A DNA stretch of 64,000 bases. Origin: Herbidospora solisilvae (lineage in GTDB: Bacteria > Actinomycetota > Actinomycetes > Streptosporangiales > Streptosporangiaceae). The DNA is taken from contig NZ_WXEW01000001.1 of assembly GCF_009901565.1 (NCBI RefSeq), positions 620,001 to 684,000 on the forward strand. Reading direction: 5' to 3'. This document shows, in pieces, positions 9,531 through 18,586 of the stretch. The translations under genes were made by a program, and so were the position numbers. Under the pieces are notes generated by a model. It made no database searches, had not been told where the DNA came from, and saw only the letters and a program-made list of their open reading frames with translations. The first letter of the stretch is position 1; the number at the start of each line of letters is the position of its first letter.

Positions 9531-10783
9531 GGCGGCGGCTGGCGTCGCTGGCGCTGGCGACGACCTCGCTGGTGCTGGTGGCGTTCCTGGTCCCGCTGGC
9601 CGTGCTGGTGCAGGCGCTGGCCGCCGAACGGGCCACCGGGACGGCGGCGGCGTGGGCCGGGTCGGTCGCGGCGACGGCCGCGCTCGGCGACCGCGACGCG
9701 CTGGCCGCCGCCATCGCGCAGGCGAAGGGCGCGGGCGTGCCGGTGACGGTGTTCCTGCCGGGCGACCGCTTCGTGGGCGAGCCCGCGGCGGCCGGGCCGG
9801 GCGTGCGGCTGGCGCGGCTCGGCCGCAGCCTCACCGTCGACACGCCGCAGGGCCGCGAGGTGCTGGTCGCGGTGCAGGGCGACGGGACGACGGTGGTCCG
9901 GGCGCTGGTCCCGCCCGAGCGGCTGCGTGAGGGGGTGACGCGGACCTGGCTGGTGCTCGGCCTGATCGGCCTGGCGCTGCTGGCCCTGGGTGCCCTGGTG
10001 GCCGACCGGCTGGCCCGGTCGCTGATCGGCCCGGTGGCCGAGGCGGCGGGCGTGTCGCGGCGGCTGGCGGGCGGCGACCTGGCCGCGCGGGTGGCCCCTG
10101 ACGGCCCGCCGGAGATCCGCGACGTCGGCACGGCGCTCAACCAGCTCGCCGGGCGCATCGACGGGCTGCTGCGGCGGGAACGCGAGTCGGTCGCCGACCT
10201 GTCCCACCGGCTGCGCACCCCGGTGACGGCGCTGCGGCTGGAGGTCGACGCGATGCGCGACCGCGAGGACGCCGCCCGCGTCGGCGCGGCCGTGGCCAGC
10301 GTCGAACGCATGGTCACCCAGGTCATCACCGAGGCCCGCCGGTCAGGCGCGGAACGCGGGCCGGGCTGCGACGCGGCGGAGGTGGTGGCCGAGCGGGTCG
10401 CGTTCTGGTCGGCCCTGGCCGACGACCAGAACCGCCGCCGTTCCGTACGGCTCGCGCCAGGCCCCCTGCCCGTCCCGGTCCGCGCCGAAGACCTGGCCGC
10501 GCTCGTCGACCTGCTGCTGGAGAACGTGTTCGCGCACACCCCCGAAGGCACCGCGTTCGCCGTCGACCTCACCGCACGGCCCGGCGGCGCGCGGCTGACC
10601 GTGAGCGACGAGGGGCCCGGTTTCCCCGGCTCCGACCTGGTCGAACGGGGAGCCAGCGGGGCGGGGTCGACCGGGCTGGGGCTGGACATCGCCCGGCGGA
10701 CGGCCGAGGAGTCGGGCGGGAGGCTGCGCGTGCGGAACGGGCTGGCCGGCGCGCAGGTGATCGTCGACTTCGGAAATCCTTAG
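9527..10783 (+). CDS. sensor histidine kinase
   Basis: 418 residues. TM1 (about 5-27) and TM2 (about 142-165) frame a short extracytoplasmic sensor. A HAMP-like linker follows, then the dimerisation domain with His227 in 'DLSHRLRTPVTAL', and an ATPase domain with 'LLENVFAHTPEG' (N box), 'DEGPGFPG' (G1) and 'GSTGLGLDIA' (G2). It is the cognate partner of the regulator it overlaps. The downstream PepSY-like secreted protein begins 78 bases later and may be a target of the system. Confidence 0.93.
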   Translation: MRRRLASLALATTSLVLVAFLVPLAVLVQALAAERATGTAAAWAGSVAATAALGDRDALAAAIAQAKGAGVPVTVFLPGDRFVGEPAAAGPGVRLARLGRSLTVDTPQGREVLVAVQGDGTTVVRALVPPERLREGVTRTWLVLGLIGLALLALGALVADRLARSLIGPVAEAAGVSRRLAGGDLAARVAPDGPPEIRDVGTALNQLAGRIDGLLRRERESVADLSHRLRTPVTALRLEVDAMRDREDAARVGAAVASVERMVTQVITEARRSGAERGPGCDAAEVVAERVAFWSALADDQNRRRSVRLAPGPLPVPVRAEDLAALVDLLLENVFAHTPEGTAFAVDLTARPGGARLTVSDEGPGFPGSDLVERGASGAGSTGLGLDIARRTAEESGGRLRVRNGLAGAQVIVDFGNP

Positions 10784-10861
10784 GAAACCCGCAGGGTGCC
10801 GATAGGCCGCACTCCCCGATGGTGGAGGAACAAGCGCGGAACCATCAGAAGGAGACGAAAT

Positions 10862-11215
10862 ATGCGCAGGAAGACCGCCATCGCCACCGGTGTCCTCGCC
10901 GCCGCCCTGGCCGCCGGCGTCGCCGGGGTGGGGATCGCGTCGGCCGACAGCGACAACGGCACCGAGACCCCCGACAAGGCCCCCGCCAGGCCGACGGTGC
11001 TCGTCGACGCCGCTCAGCGGACCGCGGTCGGGCAGGTCGCCGGTGGATGGGTCGTCTCGTCCGATCTCGAAGGCACGACGTGGGAGATCGAGGTGGCCGG
11101 CACCGACGGGACCGTGAAGGAGGTCTACGTCGACGCGGCCAAGGGCACGGTCGTCCAGGCCCCCGCGGACGAGGCCGATGACGCCGACGACGCGAACGAC
11201 GCCGACGACGACTGA
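10862..11215 (+). CDS. PepSY-like small secreted protein with acidic tail
   Basis: 117 residues, ATG at 10862 after a good GAAGGAG site. The N-terminus is a clear Sec signal ('MRRKTAIATGVLAAALAAG'), cleaved near 'ASA'. The middle has the PepSY-type strand pattern ('TTWEIEVAGTDGTVKEVYVD'). The last 20 residues are almost all Asp, Glu, Ala and Asn, which may bind cations. PepSY proteins often sit beside two-component systems that sense envelope or metal stress, as here. The exact role is not known. Confidence 0.8.
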   Translation: MRRKTAIATGVLAAALAAGVAGVGIASADSDNGTETPDKAPARPTVLVDAAQRTAVGQVAGGWVVSSDLEGTTWEIEVAGTDGTVKEVYVDAAKGTVVQAPADEADDADDANDADDD

Positions 11216-11233
11216 CAGCGCGGAACAGCGACT

Positions 11234-11261
11234 ACGGCGGCCGGCCCGGTCCGGCCGCCGT
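11234..11261. terminator. bidirectional hairpin terminator
   Basis: A perfect 11-bp stem, ACGGCGGCCGG (11234-11244) pairing with 11251-11261 around a 6-base loop, lies between two convergent genes. There is no T tract, as is common in actinomycetes. Confidence 0.7.
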
Positions 11262-11268
11262 CACGGCG

Positions 11269-12072
11269 TCACGGCTTGCGGGCCACGCCGCCGAAGGAGT
11301 CGATGGGACGCTCGTACTCGGTCGGGTGCCACTGCGACAGCGGGACCAGACCGGGCTCGACGAACTCCAGGCCGTCGAAGACCGACTTGAGCTCCTCGAC
11401 GCTGCGCAGGTAGTAGGGCACGCCGCCCGACTCCACCAGCTTGTCGGCCCCGTCGCCGATCTCGTCGCCCTCGGAGCTGTCCCAGAAGATCATGTAGCTG
11501 CCCGACGGGACGTGGGCCATGACGCGGTCGACGATCGACTTCAGCTCGTCGAGCTTCTCGACGTAGCCGAGCACGCCCATGAACATGACGCAGATCGGCT
11601 TGGTGAAGTCGAGCACGTTCTTCGCGTCGGCGACGATCAGCTCGGGGTCGTGGTAGTCGGCCTCGACGTAGGTCGTCACGCCCTGTGGGGTGGTGTTGAC
11701 CAGCAGGGCGCGGGCGTGCACCAGGACCATGGGGTCGTTGTCGACGTACACGATCCGGGCGTCGGGGTGCACCGACTGGGCGACCTCGTGGGTGTTCTGC
11801 ATGGTGGGCAGGCCGGTGCCGATGTCGAGGAACTGCTTGACGCCACCCTCCTCGGCCACCCACCTGACGGCGCGGATGAGGAACTTCCGCGACTGCTTGG
11901 CCATCGTGACGATGTCGGGGTAGACCGCCGCGACCGCGTCGCCCGCCTGGCGGTCGGCGGCGTAGTTGTCCTTGCCGCCCATCCAGTAGTTCCAGATGCG
12001 CGCCGCGTGCGGCGTGCTCGTATTCAGCCTGGCCGCGTAGTCGGCACGCGGATTCGTGTATTCGTCGGCCAT
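11269..12072 (-). CDS. SAM-dependent methyltransferase, DUF574 type
   Basis: 267 residues. The start 'MADEYTNPRADY' and the motif 'ARIWNYWMGGKDNYAADR' are the hallmark of the actinobacterial DUF574/Methyltransf_19 family. The SAM site is 'FLDIGTGLPTMQNTH' and the next acidic strand is 'IVYVDNDPMVL'. The ATG at 12072 is chosen over an upstream start because it follows an AGGGAGCC ribosome site and fits the family N-terminus. These proteins are numerous in filamentous actinomycetes and often sit near regulators; the substrate is unknown. A near-consensus -10 (TATGAT on the minus strand, 12114-12109) lies upstream. Confidence 0.9.
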   Translation of the reverse strand: MADEYTNPRADYAARLNTSTPHAARIWNYWMGGKDNYAADRQAGDAVAAVYPDIVTMAKQSRKFLIRAVRWVAEEGGVKQFLDIGTGLPTMQNTHEVAQSVHPDARIVYVDNDPMVLVHARALLVNTTPQGVTTYVEADYHDPELIVADAKNVLDFTKPICVMFMGVLGYVEKLDELKSIVDRVMAHVPSGSYMIFWDSSEGDEIGDGADKLVESGGVPYYLRSVEELKSVFDGLEFVEPGLVPLSQWHPTEYERPIDSFGGVARKP

Positions 12073-12112
12073 TTCGGCTCCCTGTACGGAAAAGTCCGGG
12101 ACGTCAAGATCA

Positions 12113-12131
12113 TACTTTCTGGGGCAAAGTA
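12113..12131. promoter_or_regulatory. inverted repeat inside the methyltransferase promoter
   Basis: TACTTT, a 7-base spacer, then AAAGTA form a perfect 6-bp inverted repeat. On the minus strand it sits in the spacer between a TTGTAA -35-like element and a TATGAT -10, so a bound repressor would block transcription of the methyltransferase gene. The regulator is unknown. Confidence 0.45.
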
Positions 12132-12174
12132 CGTTACAAGACCAGTACAAGTCGTCCCCGACAAACTGGGCCAC

Positions 12175-12705
12175 ATGAGTGAGATCGCCGACGTCCTCAA
12201 CGGAGTCACCCCCGGCCGCCGCGGCCCCGGACCCATCGGGAAGTTCATCCTGATCCTGTGCTGGCTCGCCGTCTGCGGCCTGTCGATCTACGGCTCGGTG
12301 CCCTCGCTGCTGCTGGCCACCGGCCAGGTCGGCACCCCCGGCACGCTGACCGTGACGTCGTGCGTGACCCTGGGCCAGGGCCGCTACGACTGCGACGGCA
12401 CCTTCGTCCCCGCCTCCGGCGGCCCGCCGGTCGCGGTCGACGCCTCCCCCGACTCCGAGGCCGGCGAGGTCACGCCCGCCCAGCTCACCCCGGAGGGCGA
12501 CCGCGCGGTGCCGAGCGGGACCAAGGGCGTGCTGGCCGCGCTGAGCCTGGCCGGCGTCGGGATCGGCGGGCTGGGATACCTGCCCTACGTGCTGGTGTAC
12601 TGGGCCCGGCTGCCCGGCCGCCGCGTCGCGGCGGTGGCCGGCGCGGTCATATCCGTGGCCGGGCTGCTGCTGGCGATCGCGGGAGTCACGGCGTCCGTGC
12701 TGTAA
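12175..12705 (+). CDS. two-TM membrane protein of unknown function
   Basis: 176 residues, divergent from the methyltransferase. The N-terminus has one helix ('FILILCWLAVCGLSIYG'). An exterior segment of about 65 residues contains two Cys ('VTSCVTLGQGRYDCDG'), likely a disulfide. Two hydrophobic stretches close the protein ('AALSLAGVGIGGLGYLPYVLVY' and 'AAVAGAVISVAGLLLAIAG', about 116-137 and 148-172). I recognise no family. It ends 31 bases before the sigma factor gene and could be co-transcribed with it. Confidence 0.7.
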   Translation: MSEIADVLNGVTPGRRGPGPIGKFILILCWLAVCGLSIYGSVPSLLLATGQVGTPGTLTVTSCVTLGQGRYDCDGTFVPASGGPPVAVDASPDSEAGEVTPAQLTPEGDRAVPSGTKGVLAALSLAGVGIGGLGYLPYVLVYWARLPGRRVAAVAGAVISVAGLLLAIAGVTASVL

Positions 12706-12736
12706 CTACTTCCGAGGTCCGGACACTTACCTCATC

Positions 12737-13264
12737 GTGACGGCATTCGACGAGTTCTACCTGACCCATTACCCGGCGGTGATGGGCTACATCAGGCGCC
12801 GCACGGCGTTACCCGACGACGCCGCCGACGCGATCGCCGAGACCTTCGCCACCGCCTGGCGCAGACGCGACGCGATCCCCGCCGAGGCCCGCCTGTGGTT
12901 GTTCGGGGTGGCCCGCCGGGTGCTGGCCAACCAGCGTCGGGCCGACCACCGGCACACCGCCCTGGCCGAACGGCTGCGCGACGAACTGGCGACCCGGCCC
13001 CACACGGAACCCGACGGCGACCCCGACGCCGTGCGCGCCGCCTTCGCGCGGCTCAGCGACCTCGACCGCGAGGTGCTGTCCCTGGCCGGATGGGAGGGCC
13101 TGACCACCGCCGAGATCGCGACGGTGCTCGGCTGCCCGCAGGGGGTCGCCCGGGTGCGCCTCCACCGCGCCAGGAAACGCCTCGCCCGGCTGCTCGCCGC
13201 GGCCGACCTCGACCTGTCCCGGTACGGCTCCCGCGCCGGATCCCTCGCGAAAGGACGCCCATGA
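12737..13264 (+). CDS. ECF-type RNA polymerase sigma factor
   Basis: 175 residues. Region 2 is seen in 'FDEFYLTHYPAVMGYIRRR' and 'DAIAETFATAWRRRD'. Region 4 is 'LSDLDREVLSLAGWEGLTTAEIATVLGC' in the family, with the helix-turn-helix 'GVARVRLHRARKRLARLL'. The GTG at 12737 lacks a strong ribosome site. It overlaps the next gene by ATGA, the usual arrangement of an ECF sigma with its anti-sigma or target protein. The promoters it reads are unknown. Confidence 0.9.
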   Translation: MTAFDEFYLTHYPAVMGYIRRRTALPDDAADAIAETFATAWRRRDAIPAEARLWLFGVARRVLANQRRADHRHTALAERLRDELATRPHTEPDGDPDAVRAAFARLSDLDREVLSLAGWEGLTTAEIATVLGCPQGVARVRLHRARKRLARLLAAADLDLSRYGSRAGSLAKGRP

Positions 13265-14013
13265 ACGTCGACGAGATGGTGGCGCGGATCAACCCCGCGC
13301 GTGCCGACGCCCCGATCACGCCAGGCGCGCTCGCGCTGCTGGAGGCGGTCAAGACGCTCCCCACGCCGAGACGCCGCCGCACCCGGATGGCCGTGCCGCT
13401 CGCCGCCGCCACCGCCGCGGCCGTCACCTGGGCGGCGTGGCCCAGCCCGGCGGCGGCCCTCGACATCCGCCGCGACGGCGACTCCTACGTGGTCACCGTC
13501 AACGACCTGACCGCCGACCCCGAGACCTACGGGAACCTGCTGCGCGGCGTCGGCCTCGACGTGAGCCTGCGGACGGTCCCGGCCGCGCCCAGCCTCGTCG
13601 GCACCGCGATCCCCGTCGGCGGGCAGGTCGGCCTCCTCACCAAGGAGGGCGACTGCGTCCTCACCGACTGCGTCGTCGCCCTGCGCATCAAGGCCGGGCA
13701 ACCGGGCGAGATCGACATCAGGCTCGGCCGGGAGGCCGCCGCCGGGGAGCGCTATGCCATGCCCGGCCAGATCGACGCCCCCGGCGAGCCGCTGCACTGC
13801 GTCGACTTCCGCCGCCTGCGCTTCGGCGCGGTGAAGGCGCTGCTCGCGGAGAAGGGCGTCACCGACGTGACGGCCGCCGGCGGCGGCGCCGAGGACGACT
13901 GGTTCGTCCACGACGGCGTCATGTGGGCGGCCGACACGGCGCTGCTGCTGGCCGGGCCGACCGCGGACGTGCCGCAGGACGTCGGCCCGGTGAACAGCCG
14001 GGGTCTGTGCTGA
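13261..14013 (+). CDS. membrane-anchored partner of the ECF sigma factor
   Basis: 250 residues, coupled by ATGA overlap to the sigma gene. A short cytosolic N-terminus ('MNVDEMVARINPARAD') with Arg-rich 'PRRRRTRM' leads into one membrane helix (about 44-65), followed by an exterior domain with paired Cys ('GDCVLTDCVVAL'). No zinc HxxxCxxC motif of the ZAS anti-sigma type is visible. By position it is likely a regulator or effector of the sigma factor, but this is inference. Confidence 0.7.
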   Translation: MNVDEMVARINPARADAPITPGALALLEAVKTLPTPRRRRTRMAVPLAAATAAAVTWAAWPSPAAALDIRRDGDSYVVTVNDLTADPETYGNLLRGVGLDVSLRTVPAAPSLVGTAIPVGGQVGLLTKEGDCVLTDCVVALRIKAGQPGEIDIRLGREAAAGERYAMPGQIDAPGEPLHCVDFRRLRFGAVKALLAEKGVTDVTAAGGGAEDDWFVHDGVMWAADTALLLAGPTADVPQDVGPVNSRGLC

Positions 14014-14017
14014 CCCG

Positions 14018-14614
14018 TCAGAGGCGTTCGGCCCCGATCGTCGTGTCGGGCCCGTGGCCCGTCTTCACGACCGTCTCCGGAGGCAACGTCAGCAGCCTCT
14101 CCCTGATCGAGGCCACGATCGTGTCGTAGTCGGAGAACGACCGCCCCGTCGCCCCCGGCCCGCCCTGGAACAGGGTGTCGCCCGTGAACACGACCCCAAG
14201 GTCAGGCGCATAAAAGCAGCACGCCCCCGGCGCGTGGCCCGGCGTGTGCAGGACCGTCAGCGTCGTGCCGCCCACCTCGATCGTCTGCCCGTCGGACAGT
14301 TCGCCGTCGGGGGCGCGGTGGGGGTGGGTGAGCCGCCACACCGGCAGGTCGTCCGGGTGCAGCAGGATCGGCGCGCCCGTCGCGTCGGCCAGGGCGGGGG
14401 CCTGGCGGACGTGATCGTCGTGGGCGTGGGTGGCCAGGATCGCCTTCACGCGGCGGCCCGCGACCACCTTCAGGATCGCGTCGACGTCGTGGGGGGCGTC
14501 GAACACGACGCACTCGGCGTCGTCGCCGAGCACCCACACGTTGTTGTCGACGTCGAAGGTCTGGCCGTCGAGGCTGAAGGTGCCCGAGGTGACGGCGTGG
14601 TCGATCCGGGTCAC
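14018..14614 (-). CDS. metallo-beta-lactamase fold hydrolase of the mycothiol formaldehyde pathway
   Basis: 198 residues with every binuclear-metal motif: '[10 protein letters not shown]' (HxHxDH), '[11 protein letters not shown]', 'FTGDTLFQG' and 'KTGHGPDT'. It is glyoxalase-II-like. Start GTG at 14614 overlaps the TGA of the upstream mscR-like gene, so the two are coupled. The same order (mscR then MBL hydrolase) is known in mycobacteria (Rv2259-Rv2260), where the hydrolase is thought to act on the thioester S-formylmycothiol or a related conjugate. The exact substrate remains inference. Confidence 0.85.
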   Translation of the reverse strand: MTRIDHAVTSGTFSLDGQTFDVDNNVWVLGDDAECVVFDAPHDVDAILKVVAGRRVKAILATHAHDDHVRQAPALADATGAPILLHPDDLPVWRLTHPHRAPDGELSDGQTIEVGGTTLTVLHTPGHAPGACCFYAPDLGVVFTGDTLFQGGPGATGRSFSDYDTIVASIRERLLTLPPETVVKTGHGPDTTIGAERL

Positions 14615-15699
14615 TTCAAGACCACCACGGACCGGAGCACGTCGCCGTGGTGCATCTTCTCGAACGCGGCCTCCACCCCGTCGAGCGGAATGGTCTCGGA
14701 GACGAACGCGGCCAGGTCGATGCGGCCCTGGAGGTGCAGGTCGATCAGCATCGGGAAGTCGCGGCTGGGCAGGCAGTCGCCGTACCACGACGACTTGAGC
14801 GAGCCGCCGCGGCCGAACACGTCGAGCAGCGGCAGTTCCAGGCGCATCTCCGGCGACGGCACGCCGACGAGCACGACGGTCCCGGCCAGGTCGCGGGCGT
14901 AGAAGGCCTGCTCGTACGTCTTCGGGATGCCGACCGCGTCGATCACGACGTCGGCGCCGTGGCCGCCGGTCAGGTCGCGGATCGCCTCGACGGGGTCGGT
15001 CGAGGAGGAGTCGACCGTGTGGGTCGCCCCCAGGTTCCCGGCCCATTCGAGCTTGCGGGGGTCGATGTCGACGGCGATGATCTTCGCCGCGCCGGCCAGG
15101 CGGGCGCCCATGACCGAGGCGATGCCGACGCCGCCGCAGCCGATGACGGCGACCGAGTCGCCCCGGCCCACGTTGCCGGTGTTCATCGCCGCGCCGAAGC
15201 CCGCCATGACGCCGCAGCCCAGCAGGCCGGCGACGGCCGCGCCGGCGGCCGGGTCGACCTTGGTGCACTGGCCCGCCGCCACGAGGGTCTTGTCGGCGAA
15301 CGCGCCGATGCCCAGGGCCGGGGACAACACGGTGCCGTCGGCCAGGGTCATCTTCTGCGTGGCGTTGTGGGTGTTGAAGCAGTACCAGGGACGACCGCGC
15401 AGGCAGGCGCGGCACTGGCCGCAGACGGCGCGCCAGTTGAGGATCACGAAGTCACCGGGCGCGACCTCGGTGACCCCCTCGCCGACGGCCTCGACGATCC
15501 CGGCCGCCTCGTGGCCGAGCAGGAACGGGAAGTCGTCGTTGATGGCGCCTTCGCGGTAGTGCAGGTCGGTGTGGCAGACGCCGCACGCCTCCACCTTGAC
15601 CAGCGCCTCTCCCGGGCCCGGGTCGGGCACGAGAATCGTCTCCAGCGTCACCGGGGCGCCCTTGGCCCGGGCCACCACGCCGCGTACTTCGTGTGTCAT
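14611..15699 (-). CDS. mscR: S-(hydroxymethyl)mycothiol dehydrogenase (zinc alcohol dehydrogenase family)
   Basis: 362 residues. The catalytic zinc motifs are '[13 protein letters not shown]' and 'LLGHEAAG'. The structural zinc loop is '[15 protein letters not shown]', and the NAD fold is '[15 protein letters not shown]'. The N-terminus '[17 protein letters not shown]' is typical of MscR. The enzyme oxidises the spontaneous adduct of formaldehyde and mycothiol with NAD and also acts on nitrosomycothiol in related species. The neighbouring MBL hydrolase supports this assignment. ATG at 15699 lies only 45 bases from the divergent methyltransferase start. Confidence 0.88.
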   Translation of the reverse strand: MTHEVRGVVARAKGAPVTLETILVPDPGPGEALVKVEACGVCHTDLHYREGAINDDFPFLLGHEAAGIVEAVGEGVTEVAPGDFVILNWRAVCGQCRACLRGRPWYCFNTHNATQKMTLADGTVLSPALGIGAFADKTLVAAGQCTKVDPAAGAAVAGLLGCGVMAGFGAAMNTGNVGRGDSVAVIGCGGVGIASVMGARLAGAAKIIAVDIDPRKLEWAGNLGATHTVDSSSTDPVEAIRDLTGGHGADVVIDAVGIPKTYEQAFYARDLAGTVVLVGVPSPEMRLELPLLDVFGRGGSLKSSWYGDCLPSRDFPMLIDLHLQGRIDLAAFVSETIPLDGVEAAFEKMHHGDVLRSVVVLK

Positions 15700-15744
15700 G
15701 GACCGATTGTGATGGACTGGATCTCCGACCGGAAGGAGGACGAC

Positions 15745-16485
15745 GTGCCGCCGCGGGATGACGATCTGTTCAAAGGAGCCGCCGACTACTACGAGCTCGG
15801 CCGCCTCCCCTACTCGGCGCGGTTGCCCGAGGTCCTGGCGAAGGAGCTGGGCCTCGGCCCCGGATCGGTGCTGGCCGACATCGGCTGCGGGCCCGGCCTG
15901 GTGGCGGTCGCGCTGGCCCCCTTCTGCGGACGGGTGGTCGGCGTCGACCCCGACCCCGACATGCTGGCGCGGGGCCGCCGCCGCGACCCGTCGGTCACCT
16001 GGATCCGGGCGCGGGCCGAAGAGCTGGCGTTCGAGCCGGGCGAGCTCGACGCGGCGGTGTTCGGGCGCTCGTTCCACTGGACCGACCGGGCTCTGATGGC
16101 CGCCCGGCTGCGGACCTTCGTCCGGCCCGGCGGCCACCTGGTGCTGGTCTCCGAGATGCACCGGCCCGGCCGCATCCCGCCGGGGGTCAAGGAGCTGGTC
16201 GCCGAGTTCCTCGGCGAATACCGCGTGCCGAGGCTCGGCGACGAGGAGGAGATCATCGCGGCGGCGGGCTGGCGGGGCCCGAAGCGGCTGACGATGCGGA
16301 CGGCCGGCACCCTGACCCGCGACCCGGAGACCCGGATCGCGGAGGTCTACTCGATGTCGAGCTCGACCCGGCACCGCTTCGGCGCGCGGCTGCCGGAGTT
16401 CGACCGGCGGCTGCGCGCGCTGCTGTCGGAGCCGGAGGTCATTCCGTTTCCCGCGACACTCGCCCGGATCTGGACGAATCCCTGA
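15745..16485 (+). CDS. class I SAM-dependent methyltransferase
   Basis: 246 residues. The Rossmann motif I is '[16 protein letters not shown]', followed by '[11 protein letters not shown]' and '[12 protein letters not shown]'. The GTG at 15745 is chosen over an ATG at 15712 because GGAAGGAGGA lies just before it. It resembles the Methyltransf_11 group of small-molecule methylases; the substrate is unknown. Its 3' end overlaps the convergent symporter gene by 47 bases. Confidence 0.82.
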   Translation: MPPRDDDLFKGAADYYELGRLPYSARLPEVLAKELGLGPGSVLADIGCGPGLVAVALAPFCGRVVGVDPDPDMLARGRRRDPSVTWIRARAEELAFEPGELDAAVFGRSFHWTDRALMAARLRTFVRPGGHLVLVSEMHRPGRIPPGVKELVAEFLGEYRVPRLGDEEEIIAAAGWRGPKRLTMRTAGTLTRDPETRIAEVYSMSSSTRHRFGARLPEFDRRLRALLSEPEVIPFPATLARIWTNP

Positions 16486-17341
16486 CTGCGTAGCCGAAGA
16501 CGAGCGTGGTGCCGAACATCAGCACCCCGTAGACGGCGGGCGGGATCGACATCGTCGAGTTGTTCAGCAGGGTCGGGCTGAGGGCGATCGTGATGGCCAG
16601 GGTGCTGTTGTGGATGCCGATCTCCATGCCCGACGCGATGGCCTGGCGGCGGCCGATCCGGAACAGGCGCGGCAACCAGTAGCCGACGGTCAGGCTGATC
16701 GCCGAGAAGAGCACCGCGACGACGCCCACCGAGGCGAGGTGGTCGAGCAGCCGTTCGCGCTCCTGCACGATCGCGCCGACGATGACGGCGGCCAGCACGA
16801 CCGCCGAGGCGATCCGGACCGGCTTGTCGGCCCGGTCGGCGAAGGACCGTTTCCAGGCGCGGACCAGCATGCCGATCACGACCGGGATGAGGACCAGCGC
16901 GAACACCTGGAGGACCTTGTCGGCCTGCAGCCCGAGCTCGCCGCCGCCCTCGACGAAGTGGCCGATCGACAGGTTCACCACGAGCGGCAGGGTGAAGGCG
17001 GCCAGCACCGAGTTGACCGCGGTCAGCGTCACGTTCAGCGCGACGTCGCCGCCGAACAGGTGGCTGTAGAGGTTGGCGGTGGTGCCGCCGGGCGAGGCGG
17101 CCAGCAGCATCATGCCGACCGCGAGCAGCGGTTCGAGGTCGAACAGGACGACCAGGCCGAAGCAGATCGCGGGCAGGAGGAGCACCTGGGCCACCAGGGC
17201 GATCACGACGGCCTTGGGGCGGGTGGCGACGTCGGCGAAGTCGCGGAGGGTGAGAGACAGGCCCAGCCCGAACATGATGAGGGCGAGCGCGGCGGGGAGC
17301 GCGACGGTGGTGAGGATCGACTGCTGCACGGAACACCGCAT
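16439..17341 (-). CDS. bile acid:sodium symporter family (SBF-like) transporter
   Basis: 300 residues with about nine to ten hydrophobic helices. The family is shown by '[18 protein letters not shown]' with '[10 protein letters not shown]' and '[12 protein letters not shown]', the two discontinuous helices of the sodium site. ATG at 17341 is preceded by a weak CCGAGAA; an internal GTG at 17329 is an alternative. In soil bacteria these proteins export or import organic anions, and the substrate is not predictable. Confidence 0.85.
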   Translation of the reverse strand: MRCSVQQSILTTVALPAALALIMFGLGLSLTLRDFADVATRPKAVVIALVAQVLLLPAICFGLVVLFDLEPLLAVGMMLLAASPGGTTANLYSHLFGGDVALNVTLTAVNSVLAAFTLPLVVNLSIGHFVEGGGELGLQADKVLQVFALVLIPVVIGMLVRAWKRSFADRADKPVRIASAVVLAAVIVGAIVQERERLLDHLASVGVVAVLFSAISLTVGYWLPRLFRIGRRQAIASGMEIGIHNSTLAITIALSPTLLNNSTMSIPPAVYGVLMFGTTLVFGYAVRDSSRSGRVSRETE

Positions 17342-17435
17342 TTCTCGGGGGTTGCGCCGGTTGTAGCAGCAGTCCTGTCGGCGATCAAGGGATGGTAACG
17401 CTCCCATCCCGTTGACTCGGTTTCATAACGAGCTA

Positions 17436-17471
17436 TTGACACGTTTTATGTTAGCGATAACAGTCTTCGCA
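17436..17471 (+). promoter_or_regulatory. chvE promoter with overlapping LacI-type operator
   Basis: A TTGACA -35 (17436-17441) is followed after 16 bases by TAACAG (17458-17463) as -10. The perfect inverted repeat TGTTA-GCGA-TAACA (17449-17462) covers the spacer and -10, the form of LacI-family operators. The predicted start of transcription falls at or next to the ATG at 17471, and no ribosome site is visible, so the mRNA may be leaderless. Confidence 0.65.
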
Positions 17472-18586
17472 TGACGCACGTGAGATTCCCCCGGATCGCC
17501 GCCGCCCTCCTCATGGCCACCGCCTTGGCCGCGTGCGGGTCCACCCAGAAGACCGTTGACGCCGAGGCGTCCCAGTCGGCCGCCGCCGGCCCCGCGGGAA
17601 CCCTGGTCGGGGTGACGATGCCTACGAAGTCGTCGGAGCGCTGGATCTCCGACGGCGAGAACGTGAAGGCGGGGCTGGAGAAGCTCGGCTACCAGGTCGA
17701 CCTGCAGTACGCCGAGAACGACATCCCCACCCAGATCAACCAGATCGAGAACCAGATCACCAAGGGCGCCAAGCTCCTGATCATCGCCTCGATCGACGGC
17801 ACCGCCATCACCACGCAGCTCCAGGAGGCGGCCGACAAGAAGATCCCGGTCATCGCCTACGACCGGCTGATCCGCAACTCCCCCAACGTCGACTACTACG
17901 CCACCTTCGACAACTTCAAGGTCGGCGTCCAGCAGGCGACCTCGCTGCTCAAGGGTCTCAAGGTGGACGACTCCACCAAGGGCCCCCTCAACGTCGAGCT
18001 GTTCGCCGGGTCGCCTGACGACAACAACGCGACGTTCTTCTTCAACGGCGCGATGTCGGTGCTCCAGCCGTACATCGACAAGAAGGTCCTCAACGTGAAG
18101 AGCGGCCAGACCGACTTCAAGACGGTCGCCATCCTCCGCTGGGACCCGGCCACCGCGCAGAAGCGCATGGAGGACATCCTCACCAAGACCTATAGCGGCG
18201 GCGACCACGTCGACGGCGTGCTCTCCCCCTACGACGGCCTGTCGATCGGCATCCTGTCGGCCCTGAAGTCCAACGGTTACGGCACCTCTGAGCAGCCGTA
18301 CCCTGTGGTCACGGGCCAGGACGCCGAGCTCGCCTCGGTCAAGTCGATCCTCGCCGACGAGCAGTACTCGACCATCTACAAGGACACCCGCCAGCTCGCC
18401 GACGTGACCGTGAAGATGACCGACGCCCTCCTCAAGGGCGGCAAGCCGGAGGTCAACAACACCACGGACTACGAGAACGGCAACAAGGTGGTCCCGTCCT
18501 ACCTGCTCGACCCGGTCATCGTAGACAAGTCCAACACCCAGACGCTGGTCGACTCCGGCTACTACGAGGCCTCCGAACTGCAATGA
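17471..18586 (+). CDS. chvE: sugar ABC transporter substrate-binding lipoprotein (ChvE type)
   Basis: 371 residues. The lipoprotein signal ends at 'ALAACGST'. The mature protein is a periplasmic-binding type I fold of the multiple-monosaccharide ChvE group: '[13 protein letters not shown]', '[19 protein letters not shown]', 'VIAYDRLI', '[13 protein letters not shown]' and '[10 protein letters not shown]'. It delivers sugars such as arabinose, galactose or xylose to the downstream ATPase and permease. The stop overlaps the ATPase start by ATGA. Confidence 0.9.
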   Translation: MTHVRFPRIAAALLMATALAACGSTQKTVDAEASQSAAAGPAGTLVGVTMPTKSSERWISDGENVKAGLEKLGYQVDLQYAENDIPTQINQIENQITKGAKLLIIASIDGTAITTQLQEAADKKIPVIAYDRLIRNSPNVDYYATFDNFKVGVQQATSLLKGLKVDDSTKGPLNVELFAGSPDDNNATFFFNGAMSVLQPYIDKKVLNVKSGQTDFKTVAILRWDPATAQKRMEDILTKTYSGGDHVDGVLSPYDGLSIGILSALKSNGYGTSEQPYPVVTGQDAELASVKSILADEQYSTIYKDTRQLADVTVKMTDALLKGGKPEVNNTTDYENGNKVVPSYLLDPVIVDKSNTQTLVDSGYYEASELQ

